The notes under the pieces are model-generated. The model had not been told where the DNA came from and ran no database searches. It worked only from the letters and a program-made list of their open reading frames with translations. A DNA stretch of 64,000 bases from the NCBI GenBank assembly GCA_016186995.1, contig JACPKQ010000016.1, positions 1 through 64,000 of the forward strand, in the 5' to 3' direction. This document shows, one piece after another, positions 30,283 through 39,623 of the stretch (the stretch's first letter is position 1; every line of letters starts with the position of its first letter). This stretch comes from Deltaproteobacteria bacterium (GTDB taxonomy: Bacteria; Bdellovibrionota; JACOXK01). The position numbers and the translations under genes were made by a program.

Positions 30283-32444
30283 TGGACATGATCAAACTTT
30301 CATTACTTATCGTAACTCTTCCACTCATAGCTTTCACCATTCAAATTCTTGTGGGTAAGCGCCTACCTCGAGATGGAGATTTTATTTCTCTTGCAAGTAT
30401 TTTTGTTTCTTGGATTTTATCCCTTAAGCTTTTGTGGAATGCTTTTTCTCTTTATGATCCACAACTTAAAATCACAAAAGAATGGCTTTGGTTTGATTTG
30501 GCGCGGTTTTCAAGTGATTTAGACATTTTTGCTTTAAAACTTCCTGTGGGCATTCTTTTAGATAATGTTTCAATTCTTATGCTTGTGGTTGTGACAACGG
30601 TCAGTTTTCTTGTGCACTTTTATTCAATAGGTTATATGAAGGGTGACGCTCATTATTCACGATTTTTTGCCTATCTTTCTCTGTTTTCTTTTTCCATGCT
30701 TGGGCTGGTACTGACAGACAATCTTTTTGTTCTTTATATTTTTTGGGAGCTTGTTGGGGTGTGCTCTTATCTTTTGATTGGTTTTTGGTTTGAAAAGAGA
30801 AGTGCTGCTAATGCTTGTAAGAAGGCTTTTTTAACAACACGTGTGGGAGATATTGGCCTGTTCATTGGTATCATGATGGTCTTCACCACATTAGGAAGTG
30901 TTTCTTATTCCTCAATCTTTGAAGCGAAAGCTTCCGGGCTTTTTTCTGGTGTTTTCGGAACGATTGCCGGGCTTTGTATTTTTATGGGTGCTGTTGGGAA
31001 AAGTGCTCAGTTCCCACTTCACATTTGGTTACCTGATGCCATGGAAGGCCCAACACCGGTAAGCGCTCTTATTCACGCTGCCACCATGGTTGCCGCTGGT
31101 GTTTATCTTGTGGTTCGTCTTTTTGTCTTTTTTACTCCCGATGCGCTTCTCACAATCGCTTATGTGGGTGGATTCACCGCTTTGTTCGCCGCCACGATGG
31201 CTCTAACCCATCAAGATATAAAAAAAGTTTTAGCTTATTCAACTGTTTCCCAATTAGGGCTTATGATGCTCGCCTTAGGTGTGGGTGCCTACACAGCGGG
31301 TTTCTTCCATCTTGTGACTCACGCTTCTTTTAAAGCTTGTCTCTTCCTTGTTTCAGGAAGCGTGATTCATGCTCTTCATGGTGAACAAAATCTTTTTAAA
31401 ATGGGTGGGCTTCGGAAAAAAATGCCCCTTACCTTTGGAACGTGCCTTATAGCAACACTTGCTATTGCAGGAGTTCCTTTATTTTCAGGTTTTGTGAGTA
31501 AAGATCAAATTTTAGCAGGCACTCTCTCTTTTGCTTATAACCATCCTCCACATTCTCTTCTTGCTTTTTTCGGTTTTGGGGCTTCGGCTCTTACAGCTTT
31601 TTATATGTTTCGGTTACTCTTTCTAACTTTTTTTGGAAAACCACGCGATGAAAAACTTTATTCTCATGCACATGAATCATCTTTTGTAATAACACTTCCC
31701 CTTATTATTTTAGCTATTCTAAGTTTGGGGTTTATCTACGAAAAACAAAATTGGTTTGAACACCTTATTCAAAAGCCTCAACTCATTGCTATAAAATCAA
31801 GTGTTGTTGTGGCACCTAATTCCGAGACACTACCTATTTTTAAAAAAATCAAAGAAAAAACAAAAGAGAATGTGGATCCTTCGGCTACGCCTCAGGATGA
31901 CAGAGAGGTTCTCGGGGATGACGTAAAAGATCAACCACAAGTTGCCTATGTTGAGCCTCATAAAACAGAAAATGAAAAGAAAGCACACACACAAGCTATG
32001 GTTGCCTCTGTATTCTTTGCCTTTTTTTCTATTTTCTTAGCATGGCTCTTTTACATTCAAAGAGTTATAGATCCGGAAAAAGTTTCAGAAAAATATAAAT
32101 CTGTTTATAATACATTAGTAAATCTTTATTGGATTGATGAGGCTTATCAATTTCTTTTTATTGGACCACTTATTAAAATAAACAATTTTCTCTATAAAAA
32201 AATAGATTCAGAAATTATTGACCAAGGGTTTATCGATAGGAGCGCTTTAATCACCGTCAAAACAGCACACGCGCAAGGCGATTTTGATAATACTGTCATT
32301 GACCGTGGTGTTGATGGCACAGCCCACACTGTGTTTTCGGGGGGACTAAAACTTGTTCGAATCCAAACAGGCCAAGTTCAAGATTATCTTAAGATTGGTT
32401 TAGGTCTTGTGATTATTTTACTGATTGCATTTATACTGATGTAG
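30282..32444 (+). CDS. nuoL: NADH-quinone oxidoreductase subunit L (set 1), with repeat insertion
   Basis: NuoL is the distal antiporter-like, proton-pumping subunit, with many membrane helices and a long lateral helix. The 720-residue protein has the family motifs FWELVGVCSYLLIGFWFEKR, GKSAQFPLHIWLPDAMEGPT, PVSALIHAATMVAAGVYL and DIKKVLAYSTVSQLGLMM. It is about 100 residues longer than usual, mainly from a charged hydrophilic stretch at about 505-570. Part of that stretch (VDPSATPQDDREV, about 530-545) is encoded by an in-frame R3 repeat. The C-terminal helices are intact. NuoL2 at 40050 is the other copy. Confidence 0.92.
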   Translation: MDMIKLSLLIVTLPLIAFTIQILVGKRLPRDGDFISLASIFVSWILSLKLLWNAFSLYDPQLKITKEWLWFDLARFSSDLDIFALKLPVGILLDNVSILMLVVVTTVSFLVHFYSIGYMKGDAHYSRFFAYLSLFSFSMLGLVLTDNLFVLYIFWELVGVCSYLLIGFWFEKRSAANACKKAFLTTRVGDIGLFIGIMMVFTTLGSVSYSSIFEAKASGLFSGVFGTIAGLCIFMGAVGKSAQFPLHIWLPDAMEGPTPVSALIHAATMVAAGVYLVVRLFVFFTPDALLTIAYVGGFTALFAATMALTHQDIKKVLAYSTVSQLGLMMLALGVGAYTAGFFHLVTHASFKACLFLVSGSVIHALHGEQNLFKMGGLRKKMPLTFGTCLIATLAIAGVPLFSGFVSKDQILAGTLSFAYNHPPHSLLAFFGFGASALTAFYMFRLLFLTFFGKPRDEKLYSHAHESSFVITLPLIILAILSLGFIYEKQNWFEHLIQKPQLIAIKSSVVVAPNSETLPIFKKIKEKTKENVDPSATPQDDREVLGDDVKDQPQVAYVEPHKTENEKKAHTQAMVASVFFAFFSIFLAWLFYIQRVIDPEKVSEKYKSVYNTLVNLYWIDEAYQFLFIGPLIKINNFLYKKIDSEIIDQGFIDRSALITVKTAHAQGDFDNTVIDRGVDGTAHTVFSGGLKLVRIQTGQVQDYLKIGLGLVIILLIAFILM
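31872..31925 (+). repeat. Repeat R3 copy inside nuoL1
   Basis: GTGGATCCTTCGGCTACGCC followed by TCAGGATGACAGAGAGG and a second GGGATGACG end corresponds to the R3 repeat. It is read in frame as VDPSATPQDDREVLGDD within a hydrophilic loop of NuoL1 without stopping translation. The start matches the copy at 25211, which uses the same reading frame. Confidence 0.7.
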
Positions 32445-32453
32445 GAGGACTTT

Positions 32454-34019
32454 ATGCATAGTTGGTTTGGACAACACACTCTTTCGCTGATTACTTTTAT
32501 TCCCATCATAGGAATATTACTTGTATTAAGTATACCCAAAACAAAAGAAACGGTTCTAAAATATACAGCCCTTGCTTTTGCAACTACTCCTTTTGTTCTT
32601 TCTCTTTATGTTTACCAGTATTTTGATTTGACTTCTTCTAAAATGCAGTTTGTAGAGCAACTCAACTGGATCCCAAGTTTTAATATTGAGTATTTTTTAG
32701 GAATCGATGGGCTTTCACTTCCTATGATTCTTTTAACAGGACTTCTCTCTGCTCTTTGCATTATTGCATCATGGAATATTAAAAAAGGTCTTAAGGGTTA
32801 TCTTGCTCTCTTTTTACTTTTAGAAACAGGAATGCTTGGGGTTTTTTGTGCTCTTGATTTCTTTCTTTTTTTTATTTTTTGGGAAGTCATGCTTCTTCCT
32901 ATGTATTTTCTTATTGGTATTTGGGGTGGTCCTAAAAAAGAATATGCAGCCATCAAGTTCTTCCTTTATACACTTGTTGGATCTGTTCTTATGCTTGTAG
33001 CTTTGATTGCTTTTTATCTCAACACAGATCCCCACACTTTTAATCTTATTAAACTTTCAGAACCTGGTATTTTAGTAGGCAATCAAATTTCACTTTTTGG
33101 AATCTCCTTATCTTTCCACAGTTTTAAAATACTCCTGTGGATATTTTTGTTTATCGGATTTGCTATTAAAGTCCCACTCTTTCCATTTCATACATGGTTG
33201 CCTTTAGCACACGTTGAGGCACCTACTGCTATTTCTGTAATTCTTGCAGGCGTTCTTTTAAAAATGGGAACTTACGGATTGCTTAGAATTTCCTATCCTA
33301 TTTTACCAGGAGAAACTCTTTACTTTATTAAAGATATTCCGCTTCTTCCTCTTTTAGGGGTGGTGAATATTATTTATGGCGCCTGCTGTGCCATGGCCCA
33401 AATTACTTTACCTGAAGAAAAAGGTGGGAACGATCTTAAAAAACTGATCGCTTACTCCAGTATCAGCCATATGGGGTATGTCATTTTAGGAATGAGTGCC
33501 ATGACAAGTGAAGCTATGCACGGAGCTGTGTTTCAAATGTTTAATCACGGAACTATCACTGCCATGCTCTTCTTACTTGTAGGTGTCATTTATGACCAAG
33601 CTCACCATAGAAAAATTGATGGCTTTGGAGGTTTGGCAACAAAAGTACCCGTGCTCACAGGTATTGTATCAGTTGCCTTTTTTGCGGCACTGGGTTTACC
33701 AGGGCTTTCTGGTTTTATCTCTGAAGCTCTTGTATTTTTAGGATCTTTTAAATCAACTCTCCCAGGGCTTCGTACTTTTACAGTCTTAGCTACTTTGGGT
33801 ATTATTTTAAATGCTGCTTTTTTACTGTGGGCATTGCAAAAAATATTTTTAGGCACACTCAACACTCAATATGAAAACTTTCAAGATATGACAAAACGAG
33901 AGCTTATTACACTTGTTCCACTCACTGTGGTTGTCATTTTTTTAGGCGTGTATCCAACACCGATGCTTGATCTTATGCAACGAACTTTAAATAATTTATT
34001 GCACTTAATGGGAGTTTAA
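32454..34019 (+). CDS. nuoM: NADH-quinone oxidoreductase subunit M (set 1)
   Basis: The 521-residue antiporter-like subunit has the family motifs FFIFWEVMLLPMYFLIGIWG, IKVPLFPFHTWLPLAHVEAP with TAISVILAGVLLKMG, and KKLIAYSSISHMGYVILGM. In the loop before the last motif it has an insertion-like ITLPEEKGGNDLKK that is absent from NuoM2. A TAGGAGGA ribosome binding site precedes the ATG. NuoM pumps a proton during NADH oxidation, with Glu in FWEVMLLPM and Lys residues forming the path. NuoM2 at 41928 is about the same length but diverged. Confidence 0.92.
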   Translation: MHSWFGQHTLSLITFIPIIGILLVLSIPKTKETVLKYTALAFATTPFVLSLYVYQYFDLTSSKMQFVEQLNWIPSFNIEYFLGIDGLSLPMILLTGLLSALCIIASWNIKKGLKGYLALFLLLETGMLGVFCALDFFLFFIFWEVMLLPMYFLIGIWGGPKKEYAAIKFFLYTLVGSVLMLVALIAFYLNTDPHTFNLIKLSEPGILVGNQISLFGISLSFHSFKILLWIFLFIGFAIKVPLFPFHTWLPLAHVEAPTAISVILAGVLLKMGTYGLLRISYPILPGETLYFIKDIPLLPLLGVVNIIYGACCAMAQITLPEEKGGNDLKKLIAYSSISHMGYVILGMSAMTSEAMHGAVFQMFNHGTITAMLFLLVGVIYDQAHHRKIDGFGGLATKVPVLTGIVSVAFFAALGLPGLSGFISEALVFLGSFKSTLPGLRTFTVLATLGIILNAAFLLWALQKIFLGTLNTQYENFQDMTKRELITLVPLTVVVIFLGVYPTPMLDLMQRTLNNLLHLMGV

Positions 34020-34025
34020 AAAGTC

Positions 34026-35498
34026 ATGTTAGAAACATTATCATTCATCCTTCCTGAACTTTCCCTAACACTCACTTTGTGTACTCTTTTACTTGTCGGA
34101 CTTAAATTTAAAAATAAATTTCTTCTTTATAGTCTTGTCAAAATGGGTGTATTGGCTACTTTTATTTTTCTTGTGTGGGGTGGTGGTGGATATTTAAATA
34201 GTGTTTCTATTTTTTCCAACAGTTTAAGTATCGATCCTTTATCTCGATTTTTTAAAATACTCATTCTTTTCCCAACACTTTTTTGTTCTTGGTTTGCTTT
34301 AAATTCTTACGAACTTCACGAAAAATCCCATATTGAAGCGCTTCTCCTCATATTAGGAAGCACTTTAGGAATGTTTTTTCTTGTAAGCAGCAGTGATCTT
34401 CTTATGATTTATCTCTCACTTGAGACGGTAAGCATTTTCTCTTATGTTTTAGCAGGTATTCGAAAAAAACATGCTCTTTCCAATGAAGCTTCCGTCAAAT
34501 ACATGATTTTCGGTACTTTTGTAAGTGGTGGTATGCTGTATGGTTTGAGTCTTCTTTATGGCATGACAGGGTCTCTCAACCTTTTAGATATTGCTACCCA
34601 ACTTAAAGATTACAACACCCATGATTTTTCACTTTTATTTATATCTCTTCTTATTTTTGGTGGATTTGCTTACAAAATTTCTGCGGTTCCGTTTCATATG
34701 TGGACGCCAGATGTCTATGAAGGAGCGCCCACACCTATTACAACCTTTTTCTCAACAGCTCCTAAAGTTGCTGGATTTGCAGTTCTTATTCGATTTTTTT
34801 ATGTTGTTTTTTCAACTCAGATGACAGAAGGGGGTGTTACAATATGGGCAACTACTGATTTACACTGGCCTGAGATAGTAGCTCTTCTTTCAGCTATAAC
34901 TATGACAGTAGGTAACTTTGCTGCTCTTTCTCAAACTAATGTCAAAAGACTTTTAGCTTACTCAACCATTGCTCATTCTGGATATATCCTCATGGGTTTT
35001 GTCGTTCTTGGGGTGGAGGGGCTTGAAGCCGTCCTCTTTTATACCCTTGTTTATATTTTTATGAAATTAGGAGCCTTTTTTGTAACTCAATGTGTAGGTA
35101 ATAAATTTAAAAATGAAGAACTGAGCTCATTTAAAGAAATTGGGTGGAAATCCCCTCTTCTAGGAATCAGCATGACCCTTTTTCTTTTTGCTCTTATTGG
35201 ACTTCCTCCTACAAGTGGCTTTATAGGAAAATTTTATCTTTTTAATGCTGCTCTTCACAAAGGTTTACTCTGGCTTGTCATTGTTGCTATTTTTAATTCT
35301 GTCGTTTCTCTTTATTATTACGCGAAAATTCTTAAGGCACTGTACCTTGAGAAAAGCGAAAAAGAGTTTTCATTTACACTTAACTTCTTTGACTCCTACG
35401 TTCTTGTCTTTCTTTCGGTAGCTGTTATGCTCCTGGGGATTTACGTTGAACCTTTCATCCACTGGGTTAAAGCATCAGTTTATTTTATTGTTGGATAA
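34026..35498 (+). CDS. nuoN: NADH-quinone oxidoreductase subunit N (set 1)
   Basis: The 490-residue antiporter-like subunit, the third of set 1, has the motifs MIYLSLETVSIFSYVLAGIR, FKISAVPFHMW-like KISAVPFHMWTPDVYEGAPT, ITTFFSTAPKVAG and KRLLAYSTIAHSGYILMGF. Up to fourteen hydrophobic segments are seen. Together with NuoL and NuoM it forms the proton-pumping membrane arm. It ends the first set; nuoA2 begins four bases downstream, so transcription probably continues into set 2. Confidence 0.92.
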   Translation: MLETLSFILPELSLTLTLCTLLLVGLKFKNKFLLYSLVKMGVLATFIFLVWGGGGYLNSVSIFSNSLSIDPLSRFFKILILFPTLFCSWFALNSYELHEKSHIEALLLILGSTLGMFFLVSSSDLLMIYLSLETVSIFSYVLAGIRKKHALSNEASVKYMIFGTFVSGGMLYGLSLLYGMTGSLNLLDIATQLKDYNTHDFSLLFISLLIFGGFAYKISAVPFHMWTPDVYEGAPTPITTFFSTAPKVAGFAVLIRFFYVVFSTQMTEGGVTIWATTDLHWPEIVALLSAITMTVGNFAALSQTNVKRLLAYSTIAHSGYILMGFVVLGVEGLEAVLFYTLVYIFMKLGAFFVTQCVGNKFKNEELSSFKEIGWKSPLLGISMTLFLFALIGLPPTSGFIGKFYLFNAALHKGLLWLVIVAIFNSVVSLYYYAKILKALYLEKSEKEFSFTLNFFDSYVLVFLSVAVMLLGIYVEPFIHWVKASVYFIVG

Positions 35499-35501
35499 AA
35501 A

Positions 35502-35882
35502 ATGGCGTATCAAACTCACGAATACATTGCCGTTGGAATGCTTTTTCTTTTTGCAGCACTCGTTGCTACTTTAATCTTGATTGCTACACATCTTTTGGGT
35601 CCTAAAATTAAAGACCCAGCTAAAATGCGTCCTTATGAGTGTGGCCCTGAGCCACAGGGAACGCCACGTCATCAATTTTCTGTTCATTTCTATATCATTG
35701 CCATTTTCTTCATTCTTTTTGATATTGAGGCTGTTTTTATGTATCCATGGGCTGTGATGTTTAAAAAGTTTTTAATCCTGCAAGGATTTGTCATTATTCT
35801 TGATATGGTTGTATTCATTGGTATTTTAGCTGTTGGTTTTATTTATATTTGGAAAAAGAAGGCACTTGAATGGGATTTATAG
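35502..35882 (+). CDS. nuoA: NADH-quinone oxidoreductase subunit A (set 2)
   Basis: A second NuoA of 126 residues, with three membrane segments and the motif MRPYECGPEPQGTPRHQFSV followed by FYIIAIFFILFDIEAVFMYP. Its last 13 bases overlap the start of nuoC. It is clearly paralogous to the nuoA at 28088 but the sequence differs through most of its length, apart from the YECG-EPQG core. Its position directly in front of nuoC, nuoE and nuoF suggests that set 2 is the more complete one. Confidence 0.93.
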   Translation: MAYQTHEYIAVGMLFLFAALVATLILIATHLLGPKIKDPAKMRPYECGPEPQGTPRHQFSVHFYIIAIFFILFDIEAVFMYPWAVMFKKFLILQGFVIILDMVVFIGILAVGFIYIWKKKALEWDL

Positions 35883-36322
35883 ACAGAATTAAAGACGGAA
35901 AGCTAGAGGTTTCCGCCGATGATATGAAATCATGCGTGTGGGAATTTAAAGAAGCGGGGTTTTCTTATCTTTCTGATCTTACAGCCAGAGACAATTATCC
36001 AGAAAAGCCTCGGTTTCATGTCATTTATATTCTTACTCATATGAAAGAAGGAAAATCTATTATTCTTAAAGTTCCTCTTCCAGAAGAAAACCTTCATATT
36101 TTGACCATTACTGATATTTGGCCTGGTGCTAATTGGTTAGAAAGAGAAGCCTTTGATATGTTTGGAATTATTTTTGATGGACATCCCAACCTTACAAGAA
36201 TTTTGGCTTCGAGCTCTCAAAGCTGGAGTGGGCGTGGGACAGAAGACTACCCATTAAGAAAAGATTACAACCTTATCCAACGCCCTGGAGATGATAAAAC
36301 AGAAAAAAATGAAAAATACTGA
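35870..36322 (+). CDS. nuoC: NADH-quinone oxidoreductase subunit C
   Basis: The 150-residue 30-kDa-type subunit of the hydrophilic arm has the family motif WPGANWLEREAFDMFGIIFD followed by GHPNLTRIL and EDYPLRKDY. It links the quinone module to the electron-input module, though no redox centre is bound. It is not fused to NuoD, and nuoD does not follow; the next gene is nuoE. The start overlaps nuoA2 by 13 bases. The length is somewhat short for the family, and the N-terminal part is brief. Confidence 0.92.
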   Translation: MGFIDRIKDGKLEVSADDMKSCVWEFKEAGFSYLSDLTARDNYPEKPRFHVIYILTHMKEGKSIILKVPLPEENLHILTITDIWPGANWLEREAFDMFGIIFDGHPNLTRILASSSQSWSGRGTEDYPLRKDYNLIQRPGDDKTEKNEKY

Positions 36323-36770
36323 TCAGAAATACATTGAAGAAATTTTTTCTAGATACCCTAACAAGCGGGCAGCAACCCTCCCACTTTTAACGCTTGCACA
36401 AGAAAGATTTGGATACATTTCAAAAGAAGCCTGTGTGTGGGTTGCAGAGCTTATTGGGGTTTCCCCTATGGAAGTTCATGAAACAGCAAGTTTTTACACC
36501 CTGTATTATTTAGAACCTGTGGGCAAAAATAAAATTAAACTATGCACTAATGTTTCTTGCATGCTTTTAGGGGCTAAAAAAATTGAAAAAACCTTAAAAA
36601 GAAAATTGGGTTTAAAAAAGAAAGGCACTACAGAAGATAAAAAATTTCATTTTGAAACAGCAGAATGTTTAGGTTATTGCGATAAAGCCCCTGTGATGCA
36701 GATAAATACCGAAACATTTGAAAAAATTTCTGATGAAAAGGTAGATGAAATTTTAAAAAAATATGAATAG
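36309..36770 (+). CDS. nuoE: NADH-quinone oxidoreductase subunit E
   Basis: The 24-kDa-type subunit carries a [2Fe-2S] cluster (N1a). The four ligand cysteines are in LCTNVSCMLLG and ECLGYCDKAP, spaced as in the family. The N-terminal helices (RYPNKRAATLPLLTLAQERF, GYISKEACVWVAELIGVSP and HETASFYTLY) are also typical. The start is set at ATG 36309, since an in-frame ATG at 36291 only adds residues inside the nuoC end. The gene is followed by an R2 repeat (36771-36796) and then nuoF. About 154 residues, normal length. Confidence 0.93.
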   Translation: MKNTDQKYIEEIFSRYPNKRAATLPLLTLAQERFGYISKEACVWVAELIGVSPMEVHETASFYTLYYLEPVGKNKIKLCTNVSCMLLGAKKIEKTLKRKLGLKKKGTTEDKKFHFETAECLGYCDKAPVMQINTETFEKISDEKVDEILKKYE

Positions 36771-36796
36771 TGGATTCCCGCCTTTGCGGGAATGAC
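36771..36796 (+). repeat. Repeat R2 between nuoE and nuoF
   Basis: TGGATTCCCGC-CTTT-GCGGGAATGACA forms a perfect 8-bp hairpin. It directly follows the nuoE stop, and the nuoF start (36807) lies a few bases past the repeat, in GACATTGGATTTTATG. The nuoF ribosome-binding region is thus repeat-derived. The same repeat at 25341 differs in the loop only. Confidence 0.8.
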
Positions 36797-36806
36797 ATTG
36801 GATTTT

Positions 36807-38081
36807 ATGGAAAAATATTTTCTTAAAAATATTGGTAAAAAAGACTCACACAAGCTTTCTACTTATGAAGAAAGTGGTGGGTATCAAACTATTCAAAAAG
36901 TTTTTAAACTTGAACCCCAAAAAGTCGTGGAAGAAGTAAAAATCTCTGGTCTTCGTGGATTAGGGGGTGCAGGATTTCCTACAGGAATGAAATGGGGTTT
37001 TATTCCTAAAAATATTTCTCCCAGATATCTTGTCTGCAATGCAGATGAAGGGGAGCCAGGCACTTTTAAAGACAGATGGCTTATGGATAACGACCCCCAC
37101 CTTCTCTTAGAAGGTATTATGATAGCAAGTTACGCACTTGATATTCATACAGCTTATATTTTTATTCGCGGTGAGTTTTACAATGCAACTCAAAAAGTAA
37201 AAGAAGCCATCAAAGAATGTTATGAACAAAAATATTTGGGTAAAAATATTTTTGGGAAGAGTTTTGATCTTGATATTTATGTTCATAGTGGCGCAGGGGC
37301 TTATATTTGCGGTGAAGAAACTGCACTTTTAGAAGCTTTGGAGGGCAAACGCGGACTTCCACGAGTAAAACCACCCTTTCCAGCCATTGAAGGGCTTTTT
37401 GGAAAACCGACAGTTATTAATAACGTTGAAACCCTATGTGGAGTTAAGCTTATCTTAGAACATGGGGCGAAGTGGTACAAAAGTGTGGGAACTGAAAAAA
37501 ATCCTGGTTACAAACTTTTCCCAATTAGTGGACATGTGAACAAACCGGGCGTTTATGAACTTCCTTTTGGAATGCCAGTTCAAGAAATTATTGAAAAATA
37601 TGGTGGTGGAGTCCCAGAAGGAAGAAAAATTAAAGGGGTTATTCCAGGTGGATCAAGCTCTGGTGTTTTAACAGCTTCGGAACTTAATACACCTATGGAT
37701 TTTGAAACCTTCCGTGGAAAAGGGATGATTCTAGGAACCGCTTCTATCATTGTGATGGATGAAACAACAGATATGGTTGAGATTCTTCATAACATTATGC
37801 ATTTTTATGCTGAAGAATCTTGTGGGCAGTGTACACCTTGTCGAGAAGGCACGATGTGGAGCTATAAAATTTTGAATCGTCTCATGAAAGACGAAGGAAC
37901 ACGGGAAGATATTGAAACCTTAAAAAGAATAGCGAAAAATATCAGTGGCACAACACTGTGTGCCTTAGCTGATGGTGCTGCCATTCCTTTAAAAGGATTT
38001 GTAGAAAAATTTCCAGAAGATTTTGAAAAAAGAATACGAGCACCTAGAAGAGAAACACCTAAACCGGTGATTATGCGATGA
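36807..38081 (+). CDS. nuoF: NADH-quinone oxidoreductase subunit F
   Basis: NuoF is the NADH-binding subunit carrying FMN and a [4Fe-4S] cluster (N3). The protein of about 424 residues has LRGLGGAGFPTGMKWGF (NADH/FMN site), CNADEGEPGTFKDR, GAGAYICGEETALLEALEGK, and the cluster ligands ESCGQCTPCREGT with a later Cys in GTTLCALADGAA. The start is placed at 36807 (MEKYFLKNIG) after an R2 repeat; five in-frame residues upstream are repeat-derived. The stop overlaps nuoH2 by four bases. The NADH-binding motifs show that this complex I can accept NADH, although nuoG is not in the window. Confidence 0.95.
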   Translation: MEKYFLKNIGKKDSHKLSTYEESGGYQTIQKVFKLEPQKVVEEVKISGLRGLGGAGFPTGMKWGFIPKNISPRYLVCNADEGEPGTFKDRWLMDNDPHLLLEGIMIASYALDIHTAYIFIRGEFYNATQKVKEAIKECYEQKYLGKNIFGKSFDLDIYVHSGAGAYICGEETALLEALEGKRGLPRVKPPFPAIEGLFGKPTVINNVETLCGVKLILEHGAKWYKSVGTEKNPGYKLFPISGHVNKPGVYELPFGMPVQEIIEKYGGGVPEGRKIKGVIPGGSSSGVLTASELNTPMDFETFRGKGMILGTASIIVMDETTDMVEILHNIMHFYAEESCGQCTPCREGTMWSYKILNRLMKDEGTREDIETLKRIAKNISGTTLCALADGAAIPLKGFVEKFPEDFEKRIRAPRRETPKPVIMR

Positions 38082-39133
38082 CGCTTACTATTTTGTTAGT
38101 TACATTACTTAAAGTTCTTGTTCTTTCTTTTGTTGTCATCAATGTTGTTCCACTCATGACATGGGTTGAAAGAAGAGGAAGTGCTTTTATACAAGGCCGT
38201 ATTGGTCCAAATCGTGTAGGGCCTTTGGGGCTTTTTCAACCTATAGCCGATGGTATCAAATTCATCATGAAAGAGGATACTTATTATCCTCATGTTGATA
38301 AAATTCTTTTTATCATTGCCCCAGCTTTAGCCCTCATTCCTGCTATATTAGCGTTTGCCGCCATTCCTTTTGGCCCACAATTTACGTTGTGGGGATACAC
38401 AACCGCTCTTCAAATTGCTGATATCAATATTGGGGTTATTTATGTTTTGGCTATCGCCTCTTTAAGTATTTATGGAATTCTTTTAGGTGGCTGGGCCTCT
38501 AATAATAAATACAGCTTTTTAGGAAGCGTTCGAAGCAGTGCTCAGATGATTTCATACGAAGTTGCCTTGGGCCTTTCTATTGTAGGGCTTCTGATGATTT
38601 ATGAAACCACTAGTTTAAAAGACATGGTCTTAGCACAATCAGTTCCTTTGTGGGGAGTTTTACCTAAATGGGGAATTTTTACTCAACCTGTGGCTTTTCT
38701 TCTTTTTTGGATTTGTATATTTGCCGAAACAAACAGACTTCCTTTTGATTTACCAGAAGGCGAGACGGAGCTTGTAGCAGGCTATCACACCGAATATTCA
38801 GGAATGAAGTTTGCACTTTTTTTTATGTCTGAATATATGGCTATGTTTACAGGAAGCGCCCTTGCGGCCACCCTTTTTTTAGGTGGCTGGGCTTTCCCAC
38901 CCGGCATTCAGGAATGGATTCTCAACTTTGGCCTTTCTAGAAATTTATTTGCTTTTATATGCTTTATCAATTTTATGATTAAGGTTGCGTTCTTCTTATG
39001 GTGTTTTGTATGGGTGAGGTGGACCTTCCCACGATTTAGATATGATCAACTTATGAAATTAGGTTGGAAGTTTATGATACCTGTTGCTCTTTTAAATATT
39101 TTAGCTACAGGATTTGTCATATACGGGGCTTAA
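38078..39133 (+). CDS. nuoH: NADH-quinone oxidoreductase subunit H (set 2)
   Basis: The 351-residue membrane subunit forms the quinone-binding chamber with NuoB and NuoD. Motifs: TWVERRGSAFIQGRIGPNRV, GPLGLFQPIADGIKFIMKED (intact quinone loop, lost in the set 1 copy), LGGWASNNKYSFLGSVRSSA, FAETNRLPFDLPEGETELVA, and VRWTFPRFRYDQLM. It overlaps the nuoF stop by four bases. As the only intact NuoH in the window, it probably supplies this subunit for both sets if both are assembled. Confidence 0.95.
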   Translation: MTLTILLVTLLKVLVLSFVVINVVPLMTWVERRGSAFIQGRIGPNRVGPLGLFQPIADGIKFIMKEDTYYPHVDKILFIIAPALALIPAILAFAAIPFGPQFTLWGYTTALQIADINIGVIYVLAIASLSIYGILLGGWASNNKYSFLGSVRSSAQMISYEVALGLSIVGLLMIYETTSLKDMVLAQSVPLWGVLPKWGIFTQPVAFLLFWICIFAETNRLPFDLPEGETELVAGYHTEYSGMKFALFFMSEYMAMFTGSALAATLFLGGWAFPPGIQEWILNFGLSRNLFAFICFINFMIKVAFFLWCFVWVRWTFPRFRYDQLMKLGWKFMIPVALLNILATGFVIYGA

Positions 39134-39137
39134 AACG

Positions 39138-39623
39138 ATGGAACACATACTTTTTTATGTTATAAGTGGTTTAGCAATTATAAGTGCTTTAAGCGTTATT
39201 CTGAATAAAAACCCTGTTTATTCAGCTTTATCACTTGTAGGTTTTCTTTTTGTTCAAGCCATCCTTTTTGTACTTCTCAAAGCTTATTTTATAGCTATTG
39301 TACAGGTGCTTGTTTATACGGGTGCCATTATGGTGCTTTTTGTTTATGTTGTTATGGTTATGAAGCTAAATGAAGAACTTCTTCCTCGTATTCGCTTAAG
39401 ACCTTTTAGTCTTTTTCTTGCTGGGCTTTTTGCTTCTTATCTATTTTATATTTTTTCAAAAACACCCACTTTTTCACATCCTGTTTTAAAAACAGGCGAT
39501 ATTTCAGAAATAGGAGAGCTTTTATTTTCAAAATATGTACTTCCTTTTGAAGTCATTAGCTTATTGTTACTTGTTGCTATGGTAGGGGCTGTTGTTTTAA
39601 ATAGGAAAAGCAAACATGAATGA
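39138..39623 (+). CDS. nuoJ: NADH-quinone oxidoreductase subunit J (set 2)
   Basis: The protein of about 161 residues has five hydrophobic segments and the NuoJ signature KAYFIAIVQVLVYTGAIMVL followed by FVYVVMVMKLN. Its last helix PFEVISLLLLVAMVGAVVLN matches the usual end. The start is placed at ATG 39138 (MEHILFYVIS), since an earlier in-frame start at 39114 lies within nuoH2. It overlaps nuoK2 by eight bases. The copy at 29490 is the set 1 paralogue. Confidence 0.92.
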   Translation: MEHILFYVISGLAIISALSVILNKNPVYSALSLVGFLFVQAILFVLLKAYFIAIVQVLVYTGAIMVLFVYVVMVMKLNEELLPRIRLRPFSLFLAGLFASYLFYIFSKTPTFSHPVLKTGDISEIGELLFSKYVLPFEVISLLLLVAMVGAVVLNRKSKHE

